Shown here one piece after another: positions 40,713 to 49,080 of a stretch of 64,000 nt of DNA. Under the pieces are notes generated by a model. The model was not told the DNA's origin, searched no databases, and saw only the letters and a program-made list of their open reading frames with translations. Numbering within the stretch: the stretch's first letter is position 1; the number at the start of each line of letters is the position of its first letter. The position numbers and the translations under genes were made by a program. Source of the DNA: Streptomyces rapamycinicus NRRL 5491 (GTDB lineage Bacteria; Actinomycetota; Actinomycetes; Streptomycetales; Streptomycetaceae); the NCBI RefSeq assembly GCF_024298965.1, contig NZ_CP085193.1, positions 5,642,001 through 5,706,000 of the forward strand, given 5' to 3'.

Positions 40713-41942
40713 TCAGGGGTTCAGCCCGTGCTGGCGCAGCCAGGGCATCGGGTCGATCGGCGAGCCGCCACCCGGCCGGACCTCGAGGTGGAGGTGCGGG
40801 CCGGTCACATTGCCGGTGGCGCCGACGCGGGCGATGACGTCGCCCGTCGACACCTTGCCCGAGGTGACGACCATCGAGGACAGGTGGCAGAACCAGAGCT
40901 CGGTGCCGTCGCTCAGGGTCAGCACGATGCGGTAGCCGTACGAACCGGCCCAGCCCGCCTGGGTGATGGTGCCGCCGTGCAGCGCCTTGACCGGGGTGCC
41001 GGTCGGGGCGGCGAAGTCCTGGCCGGTGTGGTCGGCCGACCACATGTCGCCCGCCTGGCCGAAGCTGGCGGTCAGGGTGTACGAGCCGACGGGGAGGGTG
41101 TACGCGGCGGCGAGCCTGGCCTGGCGCTCGGCCGCGGCCTTCTTCTCGGCCGCCTCCTTCGCCCGCTGCTCGGCGGCCTTCTTCTCCGCCTCGGCCTTGG
41201 CCTTCCGCTTGGCGGCCGCCTCCGCGGCCTGGTCGGCGGCCTTGTCCGCGGCGGCCCTGGCGTCCTTGGCGGCGGCCTTCGCGGCGGCGGTGCGGCTGTC
41301 CTCGTCCGCCGCGTTCTGCTGGTTCTCGGCCTGCTGGAGGATGCGGGCGCGGAGCGCCTCGCCGGCGTCGGTGGTGCCGCGCTGCTCGTCCTCGCTGGTC
41401 AGACCGGCCTGGGAGAGCGGTGCGGCGGCGGTCTGCGCGCCGCTGTTGTCGTCCGACGCCCAGGAGCCGATGCCCGGCAGATCCTTGGCGGCGGGCAGGC
41501 TGGCCTTGACCTCATCGGCGACATGGCCGAGGTCCGGCATGGATATGGGGAGCGCGGGACGGTCCTTGGCGCTGGCCATACCGCCCGCACCGACCGCCGC
41601 GATCACGCCGACCCCGAGGACGGCGCCGCTGCGCGCCATGGTTCCGCCTCGCTGCTTGGCCACGCGGTGCCGGCCGCGTACGGGAGCGATGGACTCCTCA
41701 GTGGGGTTCCACTCCTCCCAGGTCTCGGCCTCGAATCCGGCACCCGGGCCCTCGGATGCGCCCTCATCCGCATAGCGGTCGTCGGGGGCGAACGCGTAAG
41801 GGTCGTCGGGGGCGAATCGGCCGTCCCCTGAGCTCATCCCGCCGCCGGCGTCGAAGCCGGGGCCGTAGGCGGTGGCGGTCCCCAAACCGCCTCCCCGTGT
41901 GCGATACGGGGCCTCGTCCAGGACAGACCTGTTGGACGCCAC
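40713..41942 (-). CDS. M23-family (LytM-type) peptidoglycan endopeptidase
   Basis: Cell-wall hydrolase of 409 residues. An acidic N-terminal region precedes a membrane/signal segment near residues 101-125 (MARSGAVLGVGVIAAVGAGG). An Ala/Lys/Glu-rich coiled coil follows (about 205-280), then a C-terminal M23 domain with the zinc ligands DHTGQDFAAP (HxxxD) and HLHLEVRPGG (HxH). The long N-terminus before the membrane segment is common in Streptomyces members. The GTG at 41942 has GGAG 9 nt upstream. It lies directly behind a c-di-AMP riboswitch, the known control element of Streptomyces cell-wall hydrolases. Confidence 0.93.
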   Translation of the reverse strand: MASNRSVLDEAPYRTRGGGLGTATAYGPGFDAGGGMSSGDGRFAPDDPYAFAPDDRYADEGASEGPGAGFEAETWEEWNPTEESIAPVRGRHRVAKQRGGTMARSGAVLGVGVIAAVGAGGMASAKDRPALPISMPDLGHVADEVKASLPAAKDLPGIGSWASDDNSGAQTAAAPLSQAGLTSEDEQRGTTDAGEALRARILQQAENQQNAADEDSRTAAAKAAAKDARAAADKAADQAAEAAAKRKAKAEAEKKAAEQRAKEAAEKKAAAERQARLAAAYTLPVGSYTLTASFGQAGDMWSADHTGQDFAAPTGTPVKALHGGTITQAGWAGSYGYRIVLTLSDGTELWFCHLSSMVVTSGKVSTGDVIARVGATGNVTGPHLHLEVRPGGGSPIDPMPWLRQHGLNP

Positions 41943-41967
41943 GGAGGCGCACTCCTTTCCTTCCCTC

Positions 41968-42118
41968 TCGCCTACCGGGTTAGCTGACGGGTTCGGAGCA
42001 GGAAGGTCTCCTACGGGTCAGGTTCGACCCGATTCACCCCAAGGTTGTTGGTTCCCCGGTTCCCTTGGTGCTGCTGGTGGTGCGGTACTGCCGCTGTGCG
42101 TACGGGATTCGGCGACGG
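41968..42118 (-). promoter_or_regulatory. c-di-AMP riboswitch (ydaO-yuaA type) upstream of the M23 peptidase gene
   Basis: Read on the minus strand, the region has the conserved blocks of the ydaO class: GCCGAATCCCGTACGCACAG near 42115-42094, GGGGAACC with TTGGGGTGAATC around 42060-42030, and CCGAACCCGTCAGCTAACC then GGTAGGCG at about 41996-41968. It ends about 25 nt before the GTG. In Streptomyces this switch turns off wall hydrolase genes when c-di-AMP is high. Ends are approximate. Confidence 0.88.
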
Positions 42119-42433
42119 CGCACGGTGCCGCCCTTGCGACGGTTGTGACGACCGCGCTGCGTTATCGAACGTTAATAGAGAGCGCGATGTGATTCCAAGC
42201 TGTTCCGAGGAATCCGCGCACCTTTGGCATGAACTTAGCACTCAAGAAGGGACAGATGGGGGCGAGTCGACGCACTGGGCAAGAGTTGGCAAAACCGCAT
42301 ACGGATCGATCGTGCATCAATTGTTATGCGGAGGGGGCTCGGTCGGTTACGCACGGTGTGCGGCGCGGTGTGGGTGCAGTGCGATGCGGTGCGGGTGCGG
42401 TGCGGCCGGTCGGCCGGTCGGCCGGTCGGTCGG

Positions 42434-44008
42434 CTACGGCGGCGTGGGGTTCGCCCTGTCGTTCCTCCCACCGTTGCCCTGCCCGTTGCCCCGCCCGTTC
42501 TCTCGCCCGCTGTCCCGCCCGTTGCCGCGGGCCGGGGTCCGACGGACCGCCAGCAGCGCCATGTCGTCCGGCGTCCCGCCACCCGTATGGCGCTCGACAT
42601 CGGCCACCAAGGCGTCCAGCAGCTCCTGCGGACCGTCGAAGCGGCGGCCGCGCAGCCGCTCCTCCGGGTCATAGAACTCGCCATGGCGGTCCCGGGCCTC
42701 CGTCACCCCGTCCGTGAACAGCAGCAGCGTCTCGCCCTCCGCGAAGGCCAGCTCCATCACCCGGTCCGGCCAACCCGCCAACTCCCCCATCCCCACCGGC
42801 AGCGCCGACGCCTCCGGCTCCAGGGCCCGCACCGCGCCGCCCTCCTCCAGGAGCAGCGGCGGCGGATGGCCGCGGTTGATCAGCCGCAGGGTGGAGTCAC
42901 CGCGCGGAATTTCGGCCACCACGGCCGTCGTGAACCCCTCGACCACCTCCAGGTCGGCCCGCCGGGCGCCCTCGCGCTGCAGCGCCCGCTCCAGGCGGCC
43001 CACGAGCGCCTCCAGGGTCGTCTCCTGCTCCGCGGCCTCCCGGAAGCAGCCCAGGAGGATCGCCACGACCTCCACGGCCCCCAGCCCCTTGCCGCGTACG
43101 TCCCCGACGGTCAGCCGTACGCCGTGCGGGGTGTCCTGGACCGCGTACAGGTCTCCGCCGATCGCCGCGTACTTCTCCGCCGGTACGTAGCGCGCGGCGA
43201 TCTCCAGCCCGGCGAGCCGGGCGGGCGGCGCGGGCAGGACGGCGCGCTGGGCCGCCTCCGCGACACCGCGCGCCGAGGCGAGCCGGTGGTAGCTGCGGCG
43301 TACGACGCGGTTGATCACCACCGCCAGCACGGTCACGGTCGCCACCGTGATGATCTCGGTGGCCGCCTGGGTCGGGTCCCGCACCCCGTGCAACTCCGCC
43401 AGCAGACAGGCGGTGAGGACGGCGACGACGGCCGTGCCGATGGTCTGACGCAGCGGTAAGAGCGCCGCGGCGACCAAAGGGGCGGCGGCGAAGAAGGGCG
43501 AGGCGGTGTAGCCGGGCGGGGCGGCCAGGTCGAAGGCGATGCCGCCGAGGACGAGGACGGCGGGCACCCAGCGGGCCATACGGCGGCCCGGGGGCTCCCT
43601 ACCGCTCTCCTCGGCCGGAGCAGGCCCCGGAATGGACGAACCGGCGGACGCGTCGGCGGCGGCATCGGCCGCGGCACCGGTGTCGATGAGCGTACGGAGG
43701 CGGGTGGTGGGGCGGCGGCGGGCGAGCGGGCGGCTCAGCCGGGGCCAGGCCGTACGCCGCTCCGTACGGCCCTCCGGAAGGGCGCCCGTACGAGCCCTGC
43801 TCCCTCGCACCCGCACCGGCTTCTCTCGCTTCCCTGGTCCGCGTCCCGCCGCCGCCACAGCGACACGGCGGCAAGGCGCCACCGTCGTCACGGCGTCACC
43901 GTCGTCGCCGTCGTCACCAGGCTTCCGGCTGACGGGCCGCCAGGCGAGCCGATGTCGGCCAAGCGGGTGCTGGGCGCCGTACGGGGGCGTCTCGCCGACC
44001 CCACGCAT
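42434..44008 (-). CDS. Membrane-anchored PP2C (SpoIIE/RsbU-type) serine phosphatase
   Basis: Phosphatase of 524 residues with a long basic low-complexity N-terminus, four to five hydrophobic segments at about 140-225 (VPAVLVLGGIAFDLAAP, FFAAAPLVAAALLPL, VVAVLTACLLAEL, IITVATVTVLAVVI), and a C-terminal PP2C domain (about 255-495) with the metal-binding EKYAAIGGDLYAV, VRLTVGDVRGKGL, LINRGHPPPLLL, LLFTDGVTEARD and GTPDDMALLAV. It probably regulates an anti-sigma network at the membrane. The start is uncertain: ATG 44008 gives the longest form, but GTG codons at 43891 and 43813 are possible and the membrane part begins only near 43582. Confidence 0.85.
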   Translation of the reverse strand: MRGVGETPPYGAQHPLGRHRLAWRPVSRKPGDDGDDGDAVTTVAPCRRVAVAAAGRGPGKREKPVRVRGSRARTGALPEGRTERRTAWPRLSRPLARRRPTTRLRTLIDTGAAADAAADASAGSSIPGPAPAEESGREPPGRRMARWVPAVLVLGGIAFDLAAPPGYTASPFFAAAPLVAAALLPLRQTIGTAVVAVLTACLLAELHGVRDPTQAATEIITVATVTVLAVVINRVVRRSYHRLASARGVAEAAQRAVLPAPPARLAGLEIAARYVPAEKYAAIGGDLYAVQDTPHGVRLTVGDVRGKGLGAVEVVAILLGCFREAAEQETTLEALVGRLERALQREGARRADLEVVEGFTTAVVAEIPRGDSTLRLINRGHPPPLLLEEGGAVRALEPEASALPVGMGELAGWPDRVMELAFAEGETLLLFTDGVTEARDRHGEFYDPEERLRGRRFDGPQELLDALVADVERHTGGGTPDDMALLAVRRTPARGNGRDSGRENGRGNGQGNGGRNDRANPTPP

Positions 44009-44111
44009 GCGGGGTGCGGGCGCGTCAGGGCCGCGACCGGCGGGCTGCGGACGGGCTACAGGCGGGCTACGAAGCGTCAGATACCGCGCACGCCGGGAGG
44101 CCCCGCGTACG

Positions 44112-44882
44112 TCAGAGGTCGACGCCCCGCGCGCGGGCGTGGCGGTCCGCCGCGAGCTCCGCCGAGACCTCGTCGGGATACACCTCGCACACCAGTCGGC
44201 CGTCCCGGGTCAGATTGTGCTCCAGCTCCCACAGCACGATCTCGTCCCCTCCTACGAGCAGGAAGGCGTGCTCATAGAAGCGGCACCAGGTCGCGTCGGG
44301 ACCGCCGGGGCGGCGCCGGGGCTTGGGCGCGAGGGCGATGTCATGGGCGAACGCGGTGGCCAGCAGCCGCTCGGTCTCCTCGCCCGGGCGGTCGGGGTTC
44401 TCCGCGCGGCGCAGGACGCGACGGGCGTGGTCGGCCGAGTTGTCGGCCACATACGCGCGGGAGGTCTCCACCGGCTCGGCCGTGTGCAGCAGCTGATCCG
44501 GGAGCCACAGCGGTAACCCGCCGAGCTCCTCCCAGCGGGCGCCGCCGAGGCGCTCATGGACGCGGCGCTCGGCCAGCGTCAGGGCGTCCTCGTCCGCGTA
44601 GAGCTCGTACAGCGGGCGGCCGCCCTCGCCCGTGTTGTGCTCCAGTTCCCACAGCAGCAGGCTGCTGCCGTCGGGGAGCAGGAACACATGCCGAAAGGTG
44701 CTGTACCCGAGCTGGCCGCACCGCTCATTGCACTGCCGACAGGACCGCAGCTCGGACTGGTGCATCAGGGCGCTCCGCGCCTGGGCCAGCACCGCCTCGC
44801 CGATCTCGAAGCCGTTCTGCGCACGGGCGAGCAGCCCGTCCATCAGCTCGGAAGGGGTCCCTTCCCCTCGTGAGTGCCCCAT
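44112..44882 (-). CDS. DUF6227 protein
   Basis: Protein of 256 residues that I recognise as the Streptomyces DUF6227 family. It contains two copies of a domain with the pattern HVFLLPDGSSLLLWELEHNT and HAFLLVGGDEIVLWELEHNL, each followed by a D-G-R/G-x-L-x-x-E-V/L-Y strand. Three cysteines (CRQCNERCG) near residue 45 may bind metal. The ATG at 44882 follows GGGAGGAGAGAC with good spacing; an upstream extension to 45011 has no such site. Function unknown. Confidence 0.85.
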   Translation of the reverse strand: MGHSRGEGTPSELMDGLLARAQNGFEIGEAVLAQARSALMHQSELRSCRQCNERCGQLGYSTFRHVFLLPDGSSLLLWELEHNTGEGGRPLYELYADEDALTLAERRVHERLGGARWEELGGLPLWLPDQLLHTAEPVETSRAYVADNSADHARRVLRRAENPDRPGEETERLLATAFAHDIALAPKPRRRPGGPDATWCRFYEHAFLLVGGDEIVLWELEHNLTRDGRLVCEVYPDEVSAELAADRHARARGVDL

Positions 44883-45494
44883 GTCTCTCCTCCCGCCTCC
44901 CGGCGTTGATTCGCCGCGCCCCCCGGGCGACCACTTCGCGCACTTAGCGTAGCGGCGTGAACACGCGCCGCGCTGCGGTTCGGCGAAGCTGTCGGTGTGA
45001 CCGTGCCTCACTCACTCCTGCGTCGTAGAGCCTGGATGTATCACTCGTCCGACCGGTCGAACAAGTCCCGGGGCGGGGGCAGGGCGGCTCGGTCGGTCGG
45101 CGCGAGGCCGTCTCCCAGCCGCCACGTGGCCATCGGAGCTCCACCGCCCCGTCACCACCCCGCCATCGTCCGGCCGTCGAGCGTCCGGGGGCCGCTCTCG
45201 CGCCTACGCCTCCACTCCCGTGCTTCCGCCGCTCCCCCGCCTCCGCCACCGCCACCGCCCCACTGCTGCCCGACACCCATCTGTCGCCCCCTCACATAAA
45301 AGGGATTCAGTCCTCTGCTGAGCCAAATGGAGCTCGCATTGGTCCCCCTTAGCGGGATTCTCGGATAACACGCACCGGAAGAGCCGCATTATGCCGGACG
45401 GGTGAAGCTGACTGGCGGCCCGAAGCCTTAACTGATGAGCTTCGTTGTGTCATGCGTCCGTGAATTCGCGGAGCAACCCAGACGGAGGAATTAA
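44883..45494. other. 612-bp divergent intergenic region
   Basis: This lies between the DUF6227 gene and the first secreted Cys-repeat protein gene and must contain both promoters. The part from 45290 to 45490 is A/T richer, with short stretches such as cataaaagggattc and ggaggaattaa. I see no gene here. Confidence 0.5.
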
Positions 45495-45851
45495 GTGAAC
45501 ATCGGCAAGAAGGCAGTTCTCCTGACCGCGGCCGCCGGCGCTCTGGTCATCGGTGGCGCGGGCGGTGCCCTGGCCAACAACAACGACGACTTCATCGTGC
45601 AGCTGAACAGCTGTGACACGGCCACCGGCACCACCACCAACACTGGCGCTGCCGCTCCCACCGGGGACCTCAACCTCGGTTCGGACTGCATCAACTTCAG
45701 CAACAGTGGTGGTTCCGTCGTCCAGGCCAACGACTGCGACACGGCCACCGGCATTACGGCCGTCACCGGCGGTACTGCCCCGACCGGCGACACCAACATC
45801 GGCTCCAACTGCGCGAACATCGCCGTCGACGACGACAGCGTCCGCCACTGA
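45495..45851 (+). CDS. Secreted Cys-repeat protein, paralogue 1
   Basis: Exported protein of 118 residues: a signal peptide (KKAVLLTAAAGALVIGGAGG, cleavage about ALA-NN at residue 27), then two repeats of about 40 residues with the pattern CDTATG, APTGDxNxGSxCxN. Each repeat has two cysteines. It is not a chaplin or rodlin by sequence. The same repeat occurs in the gene at 46854. The GTG at 45495 has GGAGGAATTAA upstream. A strong hairpin follows at 45918-45948. Function unknown; it may be a surface or spore-envelope component, which is inference. Confidence 0.82.
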   Translation: MNIGKKAVLLTAAAGALVIGGAGGALANNNDDFIVQLNSCDTATGTTTNTGAAAPTGDLNLGSDCINFSNSGGSVVQANDCDTATGITAVTGGTAPTGDTNIGSNCANIAVDDDSVRH

Positions 45852-45917
45852 GTCGCTGACCCTTTCACGGTGTTCCCGTTCGCGGTAGCACCATGAGGCA
45901 TCCCCCCGTTGGGAATC

Positions 45918-45948
45918 GCGGCCCTGGAAGCCTCCCTTCCAGGGCCGC
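45918..45948 (+). terminator. Terminator of secreted protein gene 1
   Basis: Perfect 13-bp stem: gcggccctggaag at 45918-45930 pairs with cttccagggccgc at 45936-45948, with the loop cctcc. It lies 67 bp after the stop codon. Confidence 0.85.
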
Positions 45949-46016
45949 TGCCATGAAAGAGGCTTTCGGTGATGGTGCTGAACGCACCGCGCCGAAATCC
46001 CGATTGGAGGCTCTTT

Positions 46017-46571
46017 ATGCACATGCGCAATAGGACGGCGCTTCTTGCGGCGACCGTGGGCGCGCTGCTCATCGGCGGTGCGGGCGGAGCCGACGCCATC
46101 GATCCCGGTCCCAGCCGCGCGGCCGGCGCCAACGGCGGGACGCAGAGCAATCGCTGCACCACCAGTTCCGTCATCGGCACCGTCACCGTGGCGGCCGGCC
46201 CGACCGAGATCAGCAATGAGACCAACTGTGTCAACAGCGCCGAGTCGGGCGTGACGACGCAGGAGAACCGTTGTCGTACCCATTCCGTCGTCGGTCCGAT
46301 CACCGTCGCGCTGGCCCCCGGATCCGAAATCAAGAACGGGACCAACTGCGTCAACGTCAGCGAGTCGGGCGGCGTGACGAAGCAAACCAACGACTGTCGC
46401 ACCACCTCGGTGCTGGGCCCGATCACGATCGGCCCCGGTTCCGACGTCACCACCGAGACCAACTGCGTCAACTCCGCCGGCTCCGACCCCCAGAACGGAA
46501 GTCAGGAGAAGAGCTCGGGCGGCAACAAGAGCGGCAAGAGCGGTGGCAAGGGAAACCGTCAGCGGTCCTGA
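46017..46571 (+). CDS. Secreted Cys-repeat protein, paralogue 2
   Basis: Exported protein of 184 residues with a signal peptide (RNRTALLAATVGALLIGGAGG, cleavage near ADA at residue 27). Three repeats of about 40 residues follow: NRCTTSSVIGTVTV, NRCRTHSVVGPITV and NDCRTTSVLGPITI, each closing with ETNCVN or GTNCVN. The last 25 residues are Gly/Ser/Lys rich. It shares the Cys spacing idea of the neighbours, but the repeat sequence is distinct. The ATG at 46017 follows TTGGAGGC by 6 nt. A hairpin at 46622-46663 ends the unit. Confidence 0.82.
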   Translation: MHMRNRTALLAATVGALLIGGAGGADAIDPGPSRAAGANGGTQSNRCTTSSVIGTVTVAAGPTEISNETNCVNSAESGVTTQENRCRTHSVVGPITVALAPGSEIKNGTNCVNVSESGGVTKQTNDCRTTSVLGPITIGPGSDVTTETNCVNSAGSDPQNGSQEKSSGGNKSGKSGGKGNRQRS

Positions 46572-46621
46572 AACACCGAACCCCGGAACTCGCCACCGAG
46601 CTCCAAGACCATCCGCTCGAC

Positions 46622-46663
46622 ATGAATGCGGCCTCGGGGATATTTTCCCGGGGCCGCGTTCAT
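46622..46663 (+). terminator. Terminator of secreted protein gene 2
   Basis: Inverted repeat with arms atgaatgcggcctcggg and cccggggccgcgttcat around gatatttt, with one mismatch and one G-U pair. It lies about 50 bp after the stop codon. Confidence 0.8.
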
Positions 46664-46853
46664 CTTTTCGTTTTCACGGATGTCACACCACCCGACGCAA
46701 AGAATTTCACCGAATTCCGCATCGGCTGAATATACCTTTACTGTGGCGGATGGGTGACGCTTTCGGCCCTCCCGGATCCCGACCTGCGGAAATCTCGTTC
46801 AAGAGGTGTCTGCGGAATTTTCGCGGAGAACCCGATATGGAGGCACCAGAACA

Positions 46854-47387
46854 ATGCAGATCGGCAAGAAGGCAGCTCTCATGGCCGCGGCGGCCGCGGG
46901 CACAATGGTGGTCGGCGGCGCCGGTAGCGCGAGTGCCCATGGCCTCTTCCCGCAGTCCAGCGGGGCTCAGCGAAACCTCTGTGAGACGGCCACCGGGGCC
47001 ACCACCAACACCGGCGTGGCCGCCCCCACCGGCGACTTCAACCTCGGCTCGGACTGCATCAACTTCACCAACAGCGGTGCGGTCTCCCAGTCCAACGAGT
47101 GCGAAACGGCCACCGGCACCACCGTGGTCACCGGTGGCGCCGCCCCGACCGGCGACACCAACATCGGCTCCAACTGCACGAACATCGCCCTCGACGAGCC
47201 GGACCCGGTCGTGGTCGTGCACAAGGACCCGCCGAAGAAGCAGCACAAGGCCAAGGACTCGCACAAGGCCAAGAAGCACCACAAGGCCAAGGCCAAGGAC
47301 CCGCACAAGAAGACCAAGTGCGCGCACAAGGTGACGAAGCACCACAAGGCCAAGGTCAAGGCGAAGAAGAAGGACTGCAAGCACTGA
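46854..47387 (+). CDS. Secreted Cys-repeat protein with Lys/His-rich tail, paralogue 3
   Basis: Exported protein of 177 residues: signal peptide (KKAALMAAAAAGTMVVGGAG, cleavage near ASA-HG at residue 30), then two repeats CETATGATTNTG...GSDCIN and CETATGTTVVTG...GSNCTN, almost identical to those at 45495. The last 65 residues are a strongly basic tail of KAKDSHKAKKHHKAK type with two further cysteines. Such a tail could bind nucleic acid, teichoic acid or metal. The ATG at 46854 has GGAGG 10 nt upstream. The paralogues point to local duplication. Confidence 0.82.
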   Translation: MQIGKKAALMAAAAAGTMVVGGAGSASAHGLFPQSSGAQRNLCETATGATTNTGVAAPTGDFNLGSDCINFTNSGAVSQSNECETATGTTVVTGGAAPTGDTNIGSNCTNIALDEPDPVVVVHKDPPKKQHKAKDSHKAKKHHKAKAKDPHKKTKCAHKVTKHHKAKVKAKKKDCKH

Positions 47388-47412
47388 CGGTCGCGCAGGC
47401 GGTCAGGCAGGC

Positions 47413-47446
47413 GGCGCCCCTGGAAGAATGGCTTTCCGGGGGCGCC
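47413..47446 (+). terminator. Terminator of secreted protein gene 3
   Basis: Stem ggcgcccctggaa pairs with tttccgggggcgcc (one mismatch) around gaatggc, 25 bp after the stop codon. It also lies between this gene and the convergent beta-helix gene. Confidence 0.75.
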
Positions 47447-47514
47447 GCGGCGTTGGGCCGGATCGTTTCAGCGGTCGTCATGCTTCTTTTCTTTTGAGCG
47501 ATCGTCACGCTTTT

Positions 47515-48609
47515 TCAGCATCCGGCGAGGGCCGGTACGCACTGGTTCGGGTTGTTCCCGGTGACCGTGGTCGCGGAGAGCGCGATCGAGCCGCCGTCGG
47601 TGAAGATCCCACCGCCCTGGCCGCCATTGGCCGTATTACCGGTGACGATGTCGCCGGTCATTTGTGTGGTGCCCGCGTGCTGGAACACTCCGCCGCCGTT
47701 CAGCGTGGCGGTATTCCCGGACACGGTGGTGGCCAGCACGCGCAGGGCGCTGCCCATATTGGCGATACCGCCGCCGAAACTGCCCGCGGTGTTCTCGAGC
47801 ACCCGGCTGCCGTTGAGCGTGAGATCTCCGATCGCGGTGGAGATGCCACCGCCCTCGAAGTTGGTGGTCCTGTTCCGCGCGATTGTGACGGCGCTCAGCA
47901 GCGTCGTCCCGAAGTTGCTGACGCCACCGCCCGAGCTGTCCGCGGTATTGTCCGAAATGTTGCCGCCCGAGACGCTGAGGGTGGCCGACGTACTGATGTG
48001 AATACCGCCGCCGTCGCCCGCGGAATTGTGTGTCACATCCGTGGACGAAAGCACCGCGGAGCCGCCGGAGGCGACCTCGATGCCTCCGCCGACGTTGCTC
48101 GCGGTGTTGCCCGTGACCGTGGACTGGGCCAGCCTCAGCGTGCCCTGGTCGAGGATGCCCCCGCCGTCGGTGCCCGCCCCCGAGGTCGCCCGGCCGCCCG
48201 AGAAGATCACGCCGCTGGCCGTGAGACTTCCGCCGGGCGCGATCTCCGCGATCCGGAAGTCTCCCGCGGACGCACTGCGTCTGATGGTGGATTGGGTGCC
48301 GGTGATGGACACGTCGCGGGTGATGAGAGGAAGGCCGTCGGCTCCATTGGGGCCGGTGAACGCCTCGGAGCCCAGCGTGTACACACACCCCGGGGTCAGG
48401 ACGACGGACCCTCCCGAGGGCGAGCTGTTGGCCTCGCTCACCGCGTTGACCAGCGCCGCCGCGTCCCCACAGGGCACCGGGGCCGCCTTCTCACCCTCCT
48501 TTCCGCCGCCTCCCTTTCCTTCGGCGGACGCCGGAGCGGAGACCGCCCATGCCGATACCGCCAGCGCCATGACGGGGATCAAACCCCGGATCGTTGTCGC
48601 GAGTCGCAC
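47515..48609 (-). CDS. Secreted right-handed beta-helix (pectate-lyase-like) protein
   Basis: Exported protein of 364 residues: signal peptide (LATTIRGLIPVMALAVSAWA, cleavage near ASA at residue 29), a Gly/Lys-rich linker, then a parallel beta-helix built from coils of about 22-25 residues marked by NTAxxxGGGI and GNTASNVGGG patterns (about 150-350). Two cysteines near the start of the helix (CGDAAAL, PGCVYTL) and two at the end (QCVPALAGC) may cap it. No catalytic residues of a defined lyase were recognised, so it may be a binding or adhesive protein. The GTG at 48609 has AGGAG 8 nt upstream. Confidence 0.82.
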   Translation of the reverse strand: MRLATTIRGLIPVMALAVSAWAVSAPASAEGKGGGGKEGEKAAPVPCGDAAALVNAVSEANSSPSGGSVVLTPGCVYTLGSEAFTGPNGADGLPLITRDVSITGTQSTIRRSASAGDFRIAEIAPGGSLTASGVIFSGGRATSGAGTDGGGILDQGTLRLAQSTVTGNTASNVGGGIEVASGGSAVLSSTDVTHNSAGDGGGIHISTSATLSVSGGNISDNTADSSGGGVSNFGTTLLSAVTIARNRTTNFEGGGISTAIGDLTLNGSRVLENTAGSFGGGIANMGSALRVLATTVSGNTATLNGGGVFQHAGTTQMTGDIVTGNTANGGQGGGIFTDGGSIALSATTVTGNNPNQCVPALAGC

Positions 48610-48747
48610 GAGGAGTCTCCTTACGCGTTTCCGAGCAGCGGGCCAGACGCAGCAGGTTCAGACTCTGTGGTCGAGTACCGCTCGGCATCCGCTCAAGCGC
48701 CGGTCGAGTGAGACTCGATCTCCTGTGCGACGGGAGTGAGAACCCCC

Positions 48748-48782
48748 CGGTCCCGGGCCGCGCAAGACCGCGCGACGGGACC
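48748..48782. terminator. GC-rich hairpin left of the integration site
   Basis: Imperfect inverted repeat with arms ggtcccgggccgcgc and gcgcgacgggacc around a short loop. It lies between the beta-helix gene and the tRNA half and probably stops transcription leaving the tRNA region. Confidence 0.5.
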
Positions 48783-48793
48783 CTCAGGAACGA

Positions 48794-48829
48794 GGAAACC
48801 GCAGGTCACCGATGGCGCCTGCGGTTTCC
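48794..48829 (-). terminator. Terminator of the displaced tRNA-Lys 3' half
   Basis: Perfect 12-bp stem: ggaaaccgcagg at 48794-48805 and cctgcggtttcc at 48818-48829. It lies 3 bp beyond the tRNA 3' end (minus strand), where a tRNA terminator belongs, so this is the original chromosomal side of the target. Confidence 0.75.
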
Positions 48830-48831
48830 GA

Positions 48832-48876
48832 GGTGGGTCATCAGGGGCTCGAACCCTGAACCAATGGATTAAAAGT
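48832..48876 (-). other. Attachment site: 3' half of a tRNA-Lys(UUU) gene
   Basis: On the minus strand this gives CTTTTAA (anticodon loop), then TCCATTGGTT, the T arm CAGGGTTCGAGCCCCTG and the acceptor strand ATGACCC-ACC. The matching 5' half is absent: the sequence to the right of the anticodon loop (tctgcggtag) does not form the D arm or the anticodon stem. This is the usual sign of an element inserted at the anticodon loop or 3' half of a tRNA gene. The intact tRNA should be at the other end of the element, outside the window. Confidence 0.85.
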
Positions 48877-48879
48877 CTG

Positions 48880-49047
48880 CGGTAGCCCGAACGTGGACCG
48901 TTCCGCCACGTTCCGTCAAGTGTCGCCCTGTGCCGCCTAGTCACGGTTTCCGCTGGTCAGGATACCGCCGAGCATGACGTCTCGTGACGCTCCATCCGTC
49001 TAGTATCGCCCCGTTCCGCAACGTTCGGCCGAGCATTGGCCGAGCAA
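48880..49047. other. Left end of the integrative element with repeated putative integrase arm sites
   Basis: Non-coding region between the att site and the integrase terminator. CCGTTCCGCCACGTTCCG at 48898-48915 and CCGTTCCGCAACGTTCGG at 49011-49028 match at 16 of 18 positions in the same orientation. Such direct repeats near att are typical arm-binding sites for tyrosine integrases or excisionase. No gene is seen between 48610 and 49267. Confidence 0.5.
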
Positions 49048-49080
49048 AAGGGCCCCGCCACCTGCGGTGACGGGGCCCTT
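49048..49080 (-). terminator. Hairpin downstream of the integrase gene
   Basis: Stem aagggccccg (49048-49057) with cggggccctt (49071-49080); the loop can extend the pairing with cacc/ggtg. It lies about 190 bp after the integrase stop and just before the att region. Confidence 0.8.

Noticed and set aside
45495..45851. Chaplin or rodlin surface protein
   Set aside because: Signal peptide and small size fit, but the chaplin GNxxC...CGN core and the rodlin sequence are absent; kept as an unknown secreted repeat family.
48834..48906. Complete tRNA-Lys gene
   Set aside because: The 5' half cannot pair: the bases before the anticodon loop do not match TCCAT, and no D arm or acceptor 5' strand is present. 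Treated as an att fragment.
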